Under the pieces are notes generated by a model. That model was not told the DNA's origin and searched no databases. It saw nothing but the letters and a program-made list of their open reading frames with translations. From assembly GCA_903927605.1 (NCBI GenBank), contig CAIYNT010000057.1, positions 1 to 16,492 on the forward strand: a stretch of DNA of 16,492 nt, given 5' to 3'. Position numbers and translations under genes: made by a program. Origin of the DNA: an uncultured Holophagaceae bacterium. Lineage in GTDB: Bacteria > Acidobacteriota > Holophagae > Holophagales > Holophagaceae. Of the stretch, positions 7,545 through 15,108 are shown piece by piece; the stretch's first letter is position 1; each line of letters opens with the position of its first letter.

Positions 7545-10500
7545 TCAATGTTCAAACTGATCAAGGGAGAACCCGGTGATGGCTGCCGGGAAATCCTGGC
7601 TTGTCATCACGGGGCCGGTGACAGTCAGACCCTTGATTCCATAGGATCCCGATTTGCCACAGCTATAAATTCGCTTCCCACTGAACGGGATTGTGATGAC
7701 GTTCGGTCCTCGGGTGAGCAGAATCTCTGCCTGCGTCGAATCGACTTCTGATCCGTCTTCCGAGACCAATCCTCCACCGATGGAATACATTCCATCGCAG
7801 ATCACATTCACCGTGAATTGAACCTTCAACGTATCGATCAGGCCGTTGCTATTGGAGTCCTCGGCAATCACTTGCTCGACTTCGCCAATTGAAATCCAGG
7901 GTTTGTCGCCTTCCGCAATCACGTAAGGCCCTGAAACACCCAAGCCATTCTTTCGATCCACTTCCAGCAGTTCCCCGTCCACCAGTTGGTTGACCGTCAT
8001 CTGCTCAACGGTATAAGGCCCGTCCTGACCCAAGTCTGTCTTGAGTTGCCCTTGGCTGAAGGTGATCGCGGGAGTGGCGATACCCGGAGTGTAGTCCCCG
8101 GAGGTAAGGCTTTCGGTGGTCTTCCCATTGGAGGCCTTCAGGCGAAGCCTGATTTCAAAGGTTCCGGCTGTCAGGATGCTGATTTCTGGGGTGACGGTAA
8201 ACCCATCAGGCGGCCCCACCGTCACGGGCACTGTGGTCAGGTTGCCTGAGGAGGTTTGGGCAACGACATGGTACTGGCCCTGCTCAAGGGGTGCAGTGTA
8301 AAGGCCATTGGCCTCTATGGTTCCGCCATTGCCTTCGCGGATGGACCAAGTCACGGTTGGAGAAGCATCAAAGACATCTGCTGTGAATTGCAGTTGCTGA
8401 CCGAGGCCCACAAGACCATCTTCGGGGAGAATTCGATGGGAAATAATTTGCACTTGGGCGTTGGCCCTTGCGCCGCCGGAACTCTCCATGGCCGTAATGA
8501 AATAGGACCCCGGGGTGTTCCCAGCGGTGAAGATGTCGCCTGGACCTAACGTCCCACCACCCGGTGAGCCATTAATCCCGTTGGTAACCGACCACGTGAC
8601 ATTCGCACCATCAGGAATGCCGACAAGGGTCATCGGGATCGTCCCACCACAACCGATAATGATCTCGTTTGGAGTCAACCTGAGGGCGCTTGCGGCCACG
8701 ACCGTGACCTGAGAGGTGGCAGTTTTGGAAGGATCAAGAACGCTTTGGACTGTCACAGTAAATGACCCCGGCAAGAGGGGCGCCCTGTAACGGCCCTGAT
8801 CATCAATGACACCGCCCGTCGCGCTCCAAGTCCATCCACCGTTGTTCAGGCTCGCCCCAAACTGAAGAGACTGATTGACTTCGAGAGTCACGGCGGCTGG
8901 ATCGATGGATATTGCGATGGGGTTGACTGTCACCTTAGCCCGGGCGGTTTTCGAGGGATCCAATTGACTTGTAACCTGGGCGGTGTAAACCCCTGCCAAA
9001 GTAGGCGCCGTATAGAGCCCTGTTTGGGTAATGCTTCCACCCCCGGTTTCAAGAACCGCGAAGGTGACGCCGCCCCCGTTAACAATCCATCCAAACTGCT
9101 GAGTCTGTCCAGGGACCAAAGCCACCAGTGTAGGCGTGATGGAAAGAATTACAGGGGCTACCGTAACTGTTGCGCTCGCTGACAGATTGAAGGCATTGCA
9201 GGTCACGGTGACGACATAGGTACCCGGCGTCACCGGCGCCGTGTAGAACCCATTAGAAGTGACGGTACCACCCGTGGCAGTGTGCGTGTTCTGTCGATTC
9301 ACATTCATCAGGCTTGCAGTGCGCCTGAAGGTGCCGTCGGAGGGATTGAAGATCTCGGCGCTGGTGGTGGACCCTTCGCCAGAAGAGCCATCAGGGTATG
9401 AATAAGAAGTAGTCCCACCAACCAATAGGACTTCACCCGTGGTTAAGAGGATCGCCTTGGCCTCGGATCGGGTTGAGACCATTTGTCCGGCTGTAAGCGT
9501 GAAGGTGCCCGTGGATGGATTAAAAAGTTCTGCGCTCGCGAGAAGGGCCGATCCATCGCGACCTCCTGCCAGAAGCACCAATCCAGTTTGTAGGAGCGTT
9601 GCCGTGTGCCCGGATCTAGGCGTCTTCATTGAGTTCGCGAGGGCGGTGAAAGCCCTCGTAGCCGGGTCGAATGTCTCCGCGCTGGCCACGACCCCTGCCG
9701 AGGTCCATCCCCCGGTCAGAAGCACCTTTCCACTTGGGAGGGGCGAGGCTGCGAAGCCCTCCCGAATGGTCACCATGGTTCCGATTGCTTTTGGAGTGAA
9801 GGTCATCTGATTTGTGGTGGCTCCCGCCGTGATCGTCCCCCCAAGAATCGTCCATGCGTAGGTGCAGCCCGTCTGAGCGGGTACTGAGGCAGCGTAGCCC
9901 GCCTGGTTCACGGTCACCTTGGTGGGGGCCGTGATCACTGGTTGGATGGGGAGTGGAACCACAGTGACCGTGACCTGTTTTGTGGCGGTTCCTCCGGTCC
10001 CAGTGACAGTCAAGGTATAATTGGTTGTGCTTCCAGGCGTGATGGCAACGGCAATTCCGCTACCTACAGTGCCCACGCCGTTATCCACCGCACCCGTTCC
10101 ACCGGTGAAGGTACCCGTCAGGGTGGCACTGGTGCCTGCTGTGATAGGGGTCTTGCTCGCAGTGAACGCGCTGATGCTCGGAAGTGCAGCTACGATGAAG
10201 TTCGATGAGCTGGTGGCTGCCCCTCCCGGAGTGATCACGCTGATCTTCCCCGTAGTGACACCTGTGGGTGCCACTGCCGAGATGGTCGTCGCGTTGGTGA
10301 CCGAGTAGCTGCTGGCCGCCGTTCCATTGAACTTGACGGCTGTCACTCCTGTGAAGTTCGTCCCAGTCAGGGTCACTGTGGTTCCAACCGCCCCACTGGT
10401 GGGAGTGAAACTTGTGATGGTTGGCGCAGCCACCACGGTGAAGCTTAATGAGCTGGTGGCTGTCCCTCCTGCGGTGGTCAGGCTGATCTTTCCCGTGGTG

Positions 10501-11222
10501 CCGTTCGTGGGTACAACCGCCGTGATCGAGGTCCCGCTGACCACCGTGTAGCTGGTGGCAGATGTGCCATTGAATCTGACCGCCGTGGTACCTGTGAAGT
10601 TCGTCCCAGTCAACGTCACCGTTATTCCAACCGCCCCGCTGGTGGGAGTAAAGCTCGCGATGGCCGGTACCGCCACGACTGTGAAGCTGGACACACTGGT
10701 GGCAGTCCCCCCCGTGGTGGTCACGCTGATCTTTCCCGTCGTTACTCCCGTGGGTGCCACCGCCGTGATCGAGGTCGCGCCGACAACCGTGAAGCTGCTG
10801 GCCGCCATTCCGTTGAACTTGACGGCTGTCGCGCCCGTGAAGTTCGTCCCGGTCAGGGTCACCGTGGTTCCAACCACCCCACTTGTGGGTGTGAAGCTCG
10901 TGATGGTCGGAGCCGATACTGCAAAACTTGATGAGCTGGTTGCGGTTCCCCCGGAGGTCGTCACGCTCAGTTTGCCGGTCGTCACTCCAGTTGGCGCCAT
11001 GGCCGAAATCTTTGTGGCACTGGTAACCGTGAAGCTGCTAGCCGCGGTCCCGTTGAACCTCACCGCCGTGGCACCCGTGAAGTTTGTCCCAGTCAGCGTC
11101 ACCATGGTTCCCGCGACACCGCTGGTCGGCGTGAAGCTCGTGATCGTCGGAGCGGCAGCATGCAAACACACAGACGCGAGACAACACAGGATGAACAGTG
11201 GCCGCCGGAAAAGACGCTGCAT
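7545..11222 (-). CDS. Secreted TIG/kelch/Ig-like repeat protein
   Basis: A 1225-aa exported modular protein. Order: signal peptide (1-23, ending LHAA); four ~80-residue IPT/TIG repeats (about 24-103, 104-184, 185-265, 266-346), each with TSFTPTSG, TLTGTNFTG and VxFNG; an Ig-like module (~347-422); a second Ig-like module (~423-486) that breaks off; three kelch-type repeats (~487-645) with GKVLLTGG, GLVLLAGG and GEVLLVGG followed by AEx-F-P-x-x-G/R-F; the back half of an Ig-like module (from ATGGTVTSNGFYTAP); four more Ig-like modules to ~1002; and a C-terminal region (~1003-1225) with a calcium-type loop DSNSNGLID (D1122-D1130). Three kelch units are too few for a closed propeller. No LPxTG, PEP-CTERM or other anchor is seen at the C-terminus (GFSLDQFEH). 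AGAGGT five bases before the ATG supports the start. Such proteins usually serve adhesion or carbohydrate/surface binding; that role is inferred. It is the first gene of the five-gene unit. Confidence 0.88.
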   Translation of the reverse strand: MQRLFRRPLFILCCLASVCLHAAAPTITSFTPTSGVAGTMVTLTGTNFTGATAVRFNGTAASSFTVTSATKISAMAPTGVTTGKLSVTTSGGTATSSSSFAVSAPTITSFTPTSGVVGTTVTLTGTNFTGATAVKFNGMAASSFTVVGATSITAVAPTGVTTGKISVTTTGGTATSVSSFTVVAVPAIASFTPTSGAVGITVTLTGTNFTGTTAVRFNGTSATSYTVVSGTSITAVVPTNGTTGKISLTTAGGTATSSLSFTVVAAPTITSFTPTSGAVGTTVTLTGTNFTGVTAVKFNGTAASSYSVTNATTISAVAPTGVTTGKISVITPGGAATSSSNFIVAALPSISAFTASKTPITAGTSATLTGTFTGGTGAVDNGVGTVGSGIAVAITPGSTTNYTLTVTGTGGTATKQVTVTVVPLPIQPVITAPTKVTVNQAGYAASVPAQTGCTYAWTILGGTITAGATTNQMTFTPKAIGTMVTIREGFAASPLPSGKVLLTGGWTSAGVVASAETFDPATRAFTALANSMKTPRSGHTATLLQTGLVLLAGGRDGSALLASAELFNPSTGTFTLTAGQMVSTRSEAKAILLTTGEVLLVGGTTSYSYPDGSSGEGSTTSAEIFNPSDGTFRRTASLMNVNRQNTHTATGGTVTSNGFYTAPVTPGTYVVTVTCNAFNLSASATVTVAPVILSITPTLVALVPGQTQQFGWIVNGGGVTFAVLETGGGSITQTGLYTAPTLAGVYTAQVTSQLDPSKTARAKVTVNPIAISIDPAAVTLEVNQSLQFGASLNNGGWTWSATGGVIDDQGRYRAPLLPGSFTVTVQSVLDPSKTATSQVTVVAASALRLTPNEIIIGCGGTIPMTLVGIPDGANVTWSVTNGINGSPGGGTLGPGDIFTAGNTPGSYFITAMESSGGARANAQVQIISHRILPEDGLVGLGQQLQFTADVFDASPTVTWSIREGNGGTIEANGLYTAPLEQGQYHVVAQTSSGNLTTVPVTVGPPDGFTVTPEISILTAGTFEIRLRLKASNGKTTESLTSGDYTPGIATPAITFSQGQLKTDLGQDGPYTVEQMTVNQLVDGELLEVDRKNGLGVSGPYVIAEGDKPWISIGEVEQVIAEDSNSNGLIDTLKVQFTVNVICDGMYSIGGGLVSEDGSEVDSTQAEILLTRGPNVITIPFSGKRIYSCGKSGSYGIKGLTVTGPVMTSQDFPAAITGFSLDQFEH
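9288..9764 (-). other. Kelch block embedded between broken Ig-like modules
   Basis: This part of the large repeat protein encodes about three galactose-oxidase-type kelch repeats. The preceding Ig-like module stops at TFTPKAIGTMVTI, where further strands would be expected. The following one begins at ATGGTVTSNGFYTAP, without its front half. Both joints are in frame. This suggests a kelch segment joined by recombination at short similar sequences, or an internal deletion that removed the rest of a propeller. Confidence 0.6.
10185..11153 (-). repeat. Four tandem ~243-bp TIG-coding repeats
   Basis: Four consecutive units of 240-243 bp (10914-11153, 10671-10913, 10428-10670, 10185-10427) encode closely similar TIG domains. 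Recurring DNA words such as GTGAAGTTCGTCCCAGTCA (plus strand) appear in successive units at similar phase. The similarity makes slippage, unequal crossing-over and assembly errors plausible here. Long plus-strand open frames over this stretch are shadows of the repeats. Confidence 0.85.
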
Positions 11223-11227
11223 GATCG

Positions 11228-11233
11228 ACCTCT
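11228..11233 (-). promoter_or_regulatory. Ribosome binding site of the TIG/kelch gene
   Basis: The minus strand reads AGAGGT, then five bases, then the ATG at 11220-11222. This fixes the start of the first gene of the five-gene unit just before its signal peptide. Confidence 0.6.
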
Positions 11234-11403
11234 AAAAAGGCAGGATTTCTACAAAGCACCAATCCATAGAGAATACGAATAGGTTTGCTTGTAAATTTCC
11301 GAACCAATTTGATGGGGCCAATTCTGCACAAGGCAGAGTCATTCCAATCGTGTATTTCTTAATCAGAAGTCAAGGTGCATTTTGAACAAATCACACTAAT
11401 TGA

Positions 11404-11427
11404 TGATACATGTTTAAGCATGAATCA
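11404..11427. promoter_or_regulatory. 24-bp dyad symmetry, possible operator
   Basis: The 24-base stretch that begins TGATACATG and ends CATGAATCA matches its own reverse complement at 20 of 24 positions (outer TGAT/ATCA and inner CATG/CATG pairs intact, centre TTAA). This is the size and form of a dimeric regulator site. It lies ~180 bp upstream of the TIG/kelch gene, far for a simple repressor site unless transcription begins here. Confidence 0.35.
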
Positions 11428-11467
11428 ATAACTCAGGTGATCCCGCAGTCATTAGAACTTTCCCTCC

Positions 11468-11497
11468 GAACGGTAGCTTTTTCTACCGTGAACGGTA
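11468..11497. promoter_or_regulatory. GAACGGTA double box with inverted copy
   Basis: The 8-mer GAACGGTA occurs at 11468-11475 and again at 11490-11497, exactly 22 bp (about two helical turns) apart. Between them an inverted copy, CTACCGT (11483-11489), pairs perfectly with ACGGTAG (11470-11476) around a CTTTTT loop. The arrangement could be a cooperative binding site on DNA or a small hairpin in RNA. On the minus strand the loop becomes AAAAAG and no U-run follows, so it is not a standard terminator for mfd. Confidence 0.4.
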
Positions 11498-11646
11498 AAT
11501 GAAAGATTCCCGCGCAAGAGCCAGCAAGTCTCCTGAAAAACCGCTAGCGTTTGGACTATAAATCACGAACAAACCGGCACCGATCCTGGTTCCAAGTTCA
11601 ACGGGAATCCTGCTTCTCTGCCTATCTACGGTACCCTTGAAGAGAT

Positions 11647-14600
11647 TCAGGCCTGAAGCTCAGCCCATTCCGCCAGCACCCGCTGGGCCTGGAGGACCGG
11701 TCCCTCCGCCGTGCCGAGGACTGGCAGGCGCACGGCCCCATCGGGACTGAGGCTGGCCCCCCTGGTCCGCCCCACCCACGCCATCAGCTTGGCTGGATCC
11801 AGCGGCGTCTGGGGGCTCAGGCGCAGCTTGAGCTGGCCCTTGTCCACGGCCACTTCGGAGACAGCGAGAATCTGGGCCCGCAGCTTGACCTTGAGCAGCT
11901 CGAAGAAGCGAATGGTGTCCGCATCGTCCTCGGCGATGCGGCCGAAGCGGTCCTCCAGATCCAGCTTGTAGAGTTCGAGGTCACGCTCCTCCCGCAGCCG
12001 CGAGATGCGCTTGTAGGCCACTAGGCGCTCAGCAGCCTGGTCGATCCAGCGGCGGCTCAGCTGGGCGCCCGGCGCCAGGCCGTCCAGCTTCACCTCGAAG
12101 CTGCCGCTGGGCTGGCCCTGGAGTTCCTGGAGCGTCTCCTCCAGCAGCTTCACATAGAGCTCGAAACCGATTTCGTGGATGTGGCCGGACTGCTCGCCGC
12201 CCAGCAGGTTGCCGGCGCCGCGAAGTTCCAGATCCATGGCCGCCACGCGGAAGCCCGAGCCCAGCTCCGAGAAGTCCTCCAGGGCCTGCAACCGCCTGCG
12301 GGCCTCCTCGCTGATCTCGTGCTTGGGCGGGATCAGCAGGTAGGCATAGGCAGGCACATCGCTGCGGCCCACGCGGCCCCGCAGCTGGTAGAGCTGGCTG
12401 AGACCGAAGGCATCGGCGCGATGGACGATGAGCGTGTTGGCATTGGGGACGTCGAGCCCATTTTCGACAATGGTGGTCGCCACCAGCACGTCGATGCGGC
12501 CCTCCATGAAGCCGAGCATGACCTGCTCCAGACCTTCGTCGGTGAGCTGCCCGTGACCCACGCCCACCCGGGCGTCGGGCACCAGCTCCCGCACCCGCGC
12601 TGCGATGGCGACGATGGACTCCACCCGGTTGTGCACCAGGTAGACCTGACCGCCGCGCCGCAATTCAAACTGGATGGCGGTCTGCACCAGCTCGTCACTC
12701 CAGGGCGCCACCACGGTCTCGATGGATAGGCGGTCTTTCGGCGGCGTCTCGATGAGACTGATCTCGCGCAGCCCGGTGAGGCTCATGTGCAGGGTGCGGG
12801 GAATGGGCGTGGCGCTGAGCGCCAGCTGGTCCACGTTGAGGCGCAGCTTCTTCAGCTTCTCCTTGTGGCCCACACCGAAGCGCTGCTCCTCGTCGATCAC
12901 CACCAGGCCCAGGTCCGCGAATTTGACTTTGGCCCCCAGCATCTGGTGGGTGCCGATGACGATCTCGATCTTGCCATCGCCCAGTTCCTGGAGGATGCGC
13001 TTCTGCTCCATCGGGTCCACGAAGCGGTTGAGCATTTCAATGCGGATGGGGAAGCCCGCGAAGCGCTCCTTGAAGGTCCGGAAATGCTGGAAGCAGAGCA
13101 CGGTCGTCGGGCAGAGCACGGCCACCTGCTTGCCTTCCAGAGCCACCTTGGCCGCGGCCCGCATGGCCACCTCGGTCTTGCCGAAGCCCACGTCGCCCAC
13201 CAGCAGGCGATCCATGGGGCGCGGCGATTCCAGATCCGCCTTCACCGCCTCGATGGCCTCGATCTGATCCGGCGTGGGCGTGTAGGGGAAGCTGGTGTCG
13301 AAGGCAGCCATGTCCGGCCCATCCGGTGGGTAGGCATGGCCCTTCTCCAGCTTGCGCTGGGCGTAGAGCTTCAGCAGCTCGTCGGCCATGTCGCGGATGG
13401 CCTTCTTGGCCTTGCGTTTGACCTTGGCCCAGCTGGCACCCCCCAGCTTGTCCAGGGGCGGCAGGTGGCCTTCGGCCCCCGTGTAGCGCTGTACCAGGTC
13501 GGCCCGCTCCAGGCTCACGTTGAGCTGGCCGCCATCGGCGTAGCGCAGCTGCAGAACCTCGTGTTCCTCACTGCCCACGGTGAGCGTGGCGAAGCCCAGG
13601 AACTCACCGATGCCGTGGTCCAGGTGCACCACGCGATCGCCGGGCTTGAGATCCCGCAAATCCGACAGGAAGGCGGCGCTGCGGGACTTCTTCGGCGCGG
13701 CCTGGATGGCCTTGCGACCGAAGACCTCGCGCTCGGTGAAGATCACCAGCGCGGGCTCCTTCAAATGGAGGCCCGCGCTCAGGGACAGGTGCAGGGCCCG
13801 GCAGCCCACCTCAGTGCCGTAGGCTTGGGGCAGCTCGTGCTCGCGGATGAACGCCTGGAGGCGGTCGCGCATGCCAGGGGTGGAGCCCGCCAGGAACACC
13901 CGCTGCCCATTGAGGGACAGGTCCTGGAGGTGCTCGGCCAACTCGGACAAGCGGCCCTGGAATTCGCGCACCGGCTGGGCGGCGAGGGGCACCGTGGCCT
14001 CGCTCTGCCACTCGGTGAGCAGAAGGGTGGGACGGCTGGGGTCCGAGGGCAGGAAGCGGTCGTCGAAGTCGGGGCACACCACGCCGCCCCGCCGGAGCAT
14101 GGCCAGTCCCTCTTCGATGCGGGCGCGCTCCGCATCCCGCAGGGCATCTTCCCAGGCTCCATCCAGACGGACCCGCAGGCAGGGCGGCACCCAGTGGACC
14201 AGCTGCCCTTTGGGCTGGGCCAGCAGCGGATGGAACAGCTCTTCGCCGGGGAAGTGACCGTGCGTGGCAAGGCGCGCCCGGCGGAAGGCCAGGTCATCAG
14301 CTGGTTCCTGCGTGCGGTCCGCCCGGGAGGCCACAGCCGCCAGGAGCGCCTCGCCATCGCCCCGATCCCCCTCGAAGCGCGGATAGAGCATCAGTGATTC
14401 CAGGGCCTCGCCCGTCCGGCGCTGGGTGTCCGGATCGAAGGGGCTGAGCCGCTCCAGCTCGTCACCGAAGGTCTCCAGACGCAGCGGCTGCTCCAGGTGA
14501 TCGGGCCACAGATCTACCACCATGCCACGGGAGCTGAACTCCCCCGGGGCCGAGGCCAGCTCCGTGCGCCGGTAGCCCAGGGCCACCAGCGTCTCCAACA

Positions 14601-15060
14601 GCAGCTCCCGGGGCACCTCGGCGCCCTTGCGCAGCTCCAGCTTCTGCTTCTGGAACCAGGTGGGATGAGGCAGCTTCTCGCAGGCCGTGAGCGGCCCCGT
14701 GATCAGCACCTGGACCCGTCGCTCCAGCAGACCCACCAGGGCCGACAGGCGCTCCCGCAGGACCATGCCCGGGGGGCTGCTTTCGCCGCCCGCGTAGGCC
14801 GCGAAGCCGGGGAAGTGTGCCACACCCGCGCCAGGGAGCAGCACCTGGAGATCCTGCGCCAGGGTGCGCGCTTCGGCCTCGCTGGGAGCGTCCACCCACA
14901 GCGACTGCAACCGACCTTCCCGCGTCGCCCAGCGGGCCAGCACCAGGGCCAGAGCCGGCGGGGAAGTCCAGCGCAGTTTCGCCCCGAGTGCAGTGAATCC
15001 TCCCACTGGCGGGTCCGCCAGGCGCAGCAGGTCTTTCAGCTCTTGAGAAGAAACAGTCAT
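11647..15060 (-). CDS. mfd: Transcription-repair coupling factor Mfd
   Basis: An 1137-aa protein of normal family length. Mfd is an ATP-driven translocase that removes RNA polymerase stalled at DNA lesions and recruits the UvrAB repair machinery. Domains in order: the UvrB-like N-terminal region (including EFSSRGMVVDLWP at about 175-190); the RNA-polymerase-interacting CarD-like domain with RVVHLDHGIGEFLG near 476; a helicase domain 1 with Walker A GDVGFGKTE (K628), DEEQ box (D723) and SATPIPRT; helicase domain 2 with TTIVENGLDVPNA and QLYQLRGRVGRS; and the TRCF C-terminal domain ending AEWAELQA. I chose the ATG at 15058-15060, which has GGAAGG just upstream; an in-frame TTG at 15081 would add seven residues but has no Shine-Dalgarno. 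The last 105 bp of coding sequence (11663-11767) also occur at 3216-3320, so the C-terminal tail may be a replacement acquired with the neighbouring island. Confidence 0.97.
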   Translation of the reverse strand: MTVSSQELKDLLRLADPPVGGFTALGAKLRWTSPPALALVLARWATREGRLQSLWVDAPSEAEARTLAQDLQVLLPGAGVAHFPGFAAYAGGESSPPGMVLRERLSALVGLLERRVQVLITGPLTACEKLPHPTWFQKQKLELRKGAEVPRELLLETLVALGYRRTELASAPGEFSSRGMVVDLWPDHLEQPLRLETFGDELERLSPFDPDTQRRTGEALESLMLYPRFEGDRGDGEALLAAVASRADRTQEPADDLAFRRARLATHGHFPGEELFHPLLAQPKGQLVHWVPPCLRVRLDGAWEDALRDAERARIEEGLAMLRRGGVVCPDFDDRFLPSDPSRPTLLLTEWQSEATVPLAAQPVREFQGRLSELAEHLQDLSLNGQRVFLAGSTPGMRDRLQAFIREHELPQAYGTEVGCRALHLSLSAGLHLKEPALVIFTEREVFGRKAIQAAPKKSRSAAFLSDLRDLKPGDRVVHLDHGIGEFLGFATLTVGSEEHEVLQLRYADGGQLNVSLERADLVQRYTGAEGHLPPLDKLGGASWAKVKRKAKKAIRDMADELLKLYAQRKLEKGHAYPPDGPDMAAFDTSFPYTPTPDQIEAIEAVKADLESPRPMDRLLVGDVGFGKTEVAMRAAAKVALEGKQVAVLCPTTVLCFQHFRTFKERFAGFPIRIEMLNRFVDPMEQKRILQELGDGKIEIVIGTHQMLGAKVKFADLGLVVIDEEQRFGVGHKEKLKKLRLNVDQLALSATPIPRTLHMSLTGLREISLIETPPKDRLSIETVVAPWSDELVQTAIQFELRRGGQVYLVHNRVESIVAIAARVRELVPDARVGVGHGQLTDEGLEQVMLGFMEGRIDVLVATTIVENGLDVPNANTLIVHRADAFGLSQLYQLRGRVGRSDVPAYAYLLIPPKHEISEEARRRLQALEDFSELGSGFRVAAMDLELRGAGNLLGGEQSGHIHEIGFELYVKLLEETLQELQGQPSGSFEVKLDGLAPGAQLSRRWIDQAAERLVAYKRISRLREERDLELYKLDLEDRFGRIAEDDADTIRFFELLKVKLRAQILAVSEVAVDKGQLKLRLSPQTPLDPAKLMAWVGRTRGASLSPDGAVRLPVLGTAEGPVLQAQRVLAEWAELQA
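11663..11767 (-). repeat. Right copy of the 105-bp mfd 3'-end direct repeat
   Basis: This part of intact mfd matches 3216-3320 in the same orientation, with 8 mismatches in 105 bp and no gap; the copies start 8,447 bp apart. The match ends abruptly at 11767 on the mfd side, while on the other side it fades at the two stop codons. The pair brackets the low-GC block and is the best candidate for its attachment or recombination sequence. Confidence 0.85.
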
Positions 15061-15063
15061 CGA

Positions 15064-15069
15064 CCTTCC
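15064..15069 (-). promoter_or_regulatory. Ribosome binding site that decides the mfd start
   Basis: The minus strand reads GGAAGG, three bases, then ATG at 15058-15060. The spacing is short but the match is better than anything before the alternative TTG at 15081. Confidence 0.5.
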
Positions 15070-15108
15070 AGAATGCCCCAAGAAGGGTTCATTCCAACTG
15101 AAAAAGCT

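Larger units (their letters stand above)
11223..11646. promoter_or_regulatory. AT-rich leader between mfd and the five-gene unit
   Basis: This 424-bp gap without a credible gene is the most AT-rich part of the window. It should contain the promoter of the minus-strand unit starting at 11222. I see a TTTACA on the minus strand followed after 17 bases by TCTCTA (or after 14 by TATTCT), which is weak as a sigma-70 promoter. Two more distinctive structures, a 24-bp dyad (11404-11427) and a cluster of GAACGGTA boxes (11468-11497), are listed separately. I see no strong intrinsic terminator for mfd: the hairpin at 11470-11489 lacks a U-run on its 3' side in the minus direction. Confidence 0.45.
3321..11662. 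mobile_element. Putative genomic island inserted at the 3' end of mfd
   Basis: An ~8.3-kb segment lies between two copies of the mfd 3' end (3216-3320 and 11663-11767). It contains five minus-strand genes for exported or membrane-anchored proteins and an AT-rich leader. By eye its base composition, especially in 3384-8000 and 11223-11646, is clearly poorer in GC than mfd, the membrane-protein gene and the AMMECR1/AmrS gene around it. Integration into a gene's 3' end with restoration of the C-terminus is typical of integrative elements, but no integrase, transposase, tRNA or origin is visible. It could instead be a homologous replacement event or a remnant of a larger element. The 63 bp at 3321-3383 hold only a short palindrome (CCCGTACGGG, 3353-3362) and no clear terminator. 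Confidence 0.5.

Noticed and set aside
10555..11235. Plus-strand frame with repeated VPLNLTAV/KFVPV motifs
   Set aside because: The repetition mirrors the TIG-coding repeats on the minus strand; no independent start signal.
11470..11489. Hairpin with a T-rich loop as intrinsic terminator of mfd
   Set aside because: The T-run lies in the loop and reads as A on the mfd transcript; no U-run follows the stem in that direction.
12787..14397. 536-codon plus-strand open frame inside mfd
   Set aside because: Antisense to unmistakable Mfd helicase and RID motifs; composition is that of a shadow.
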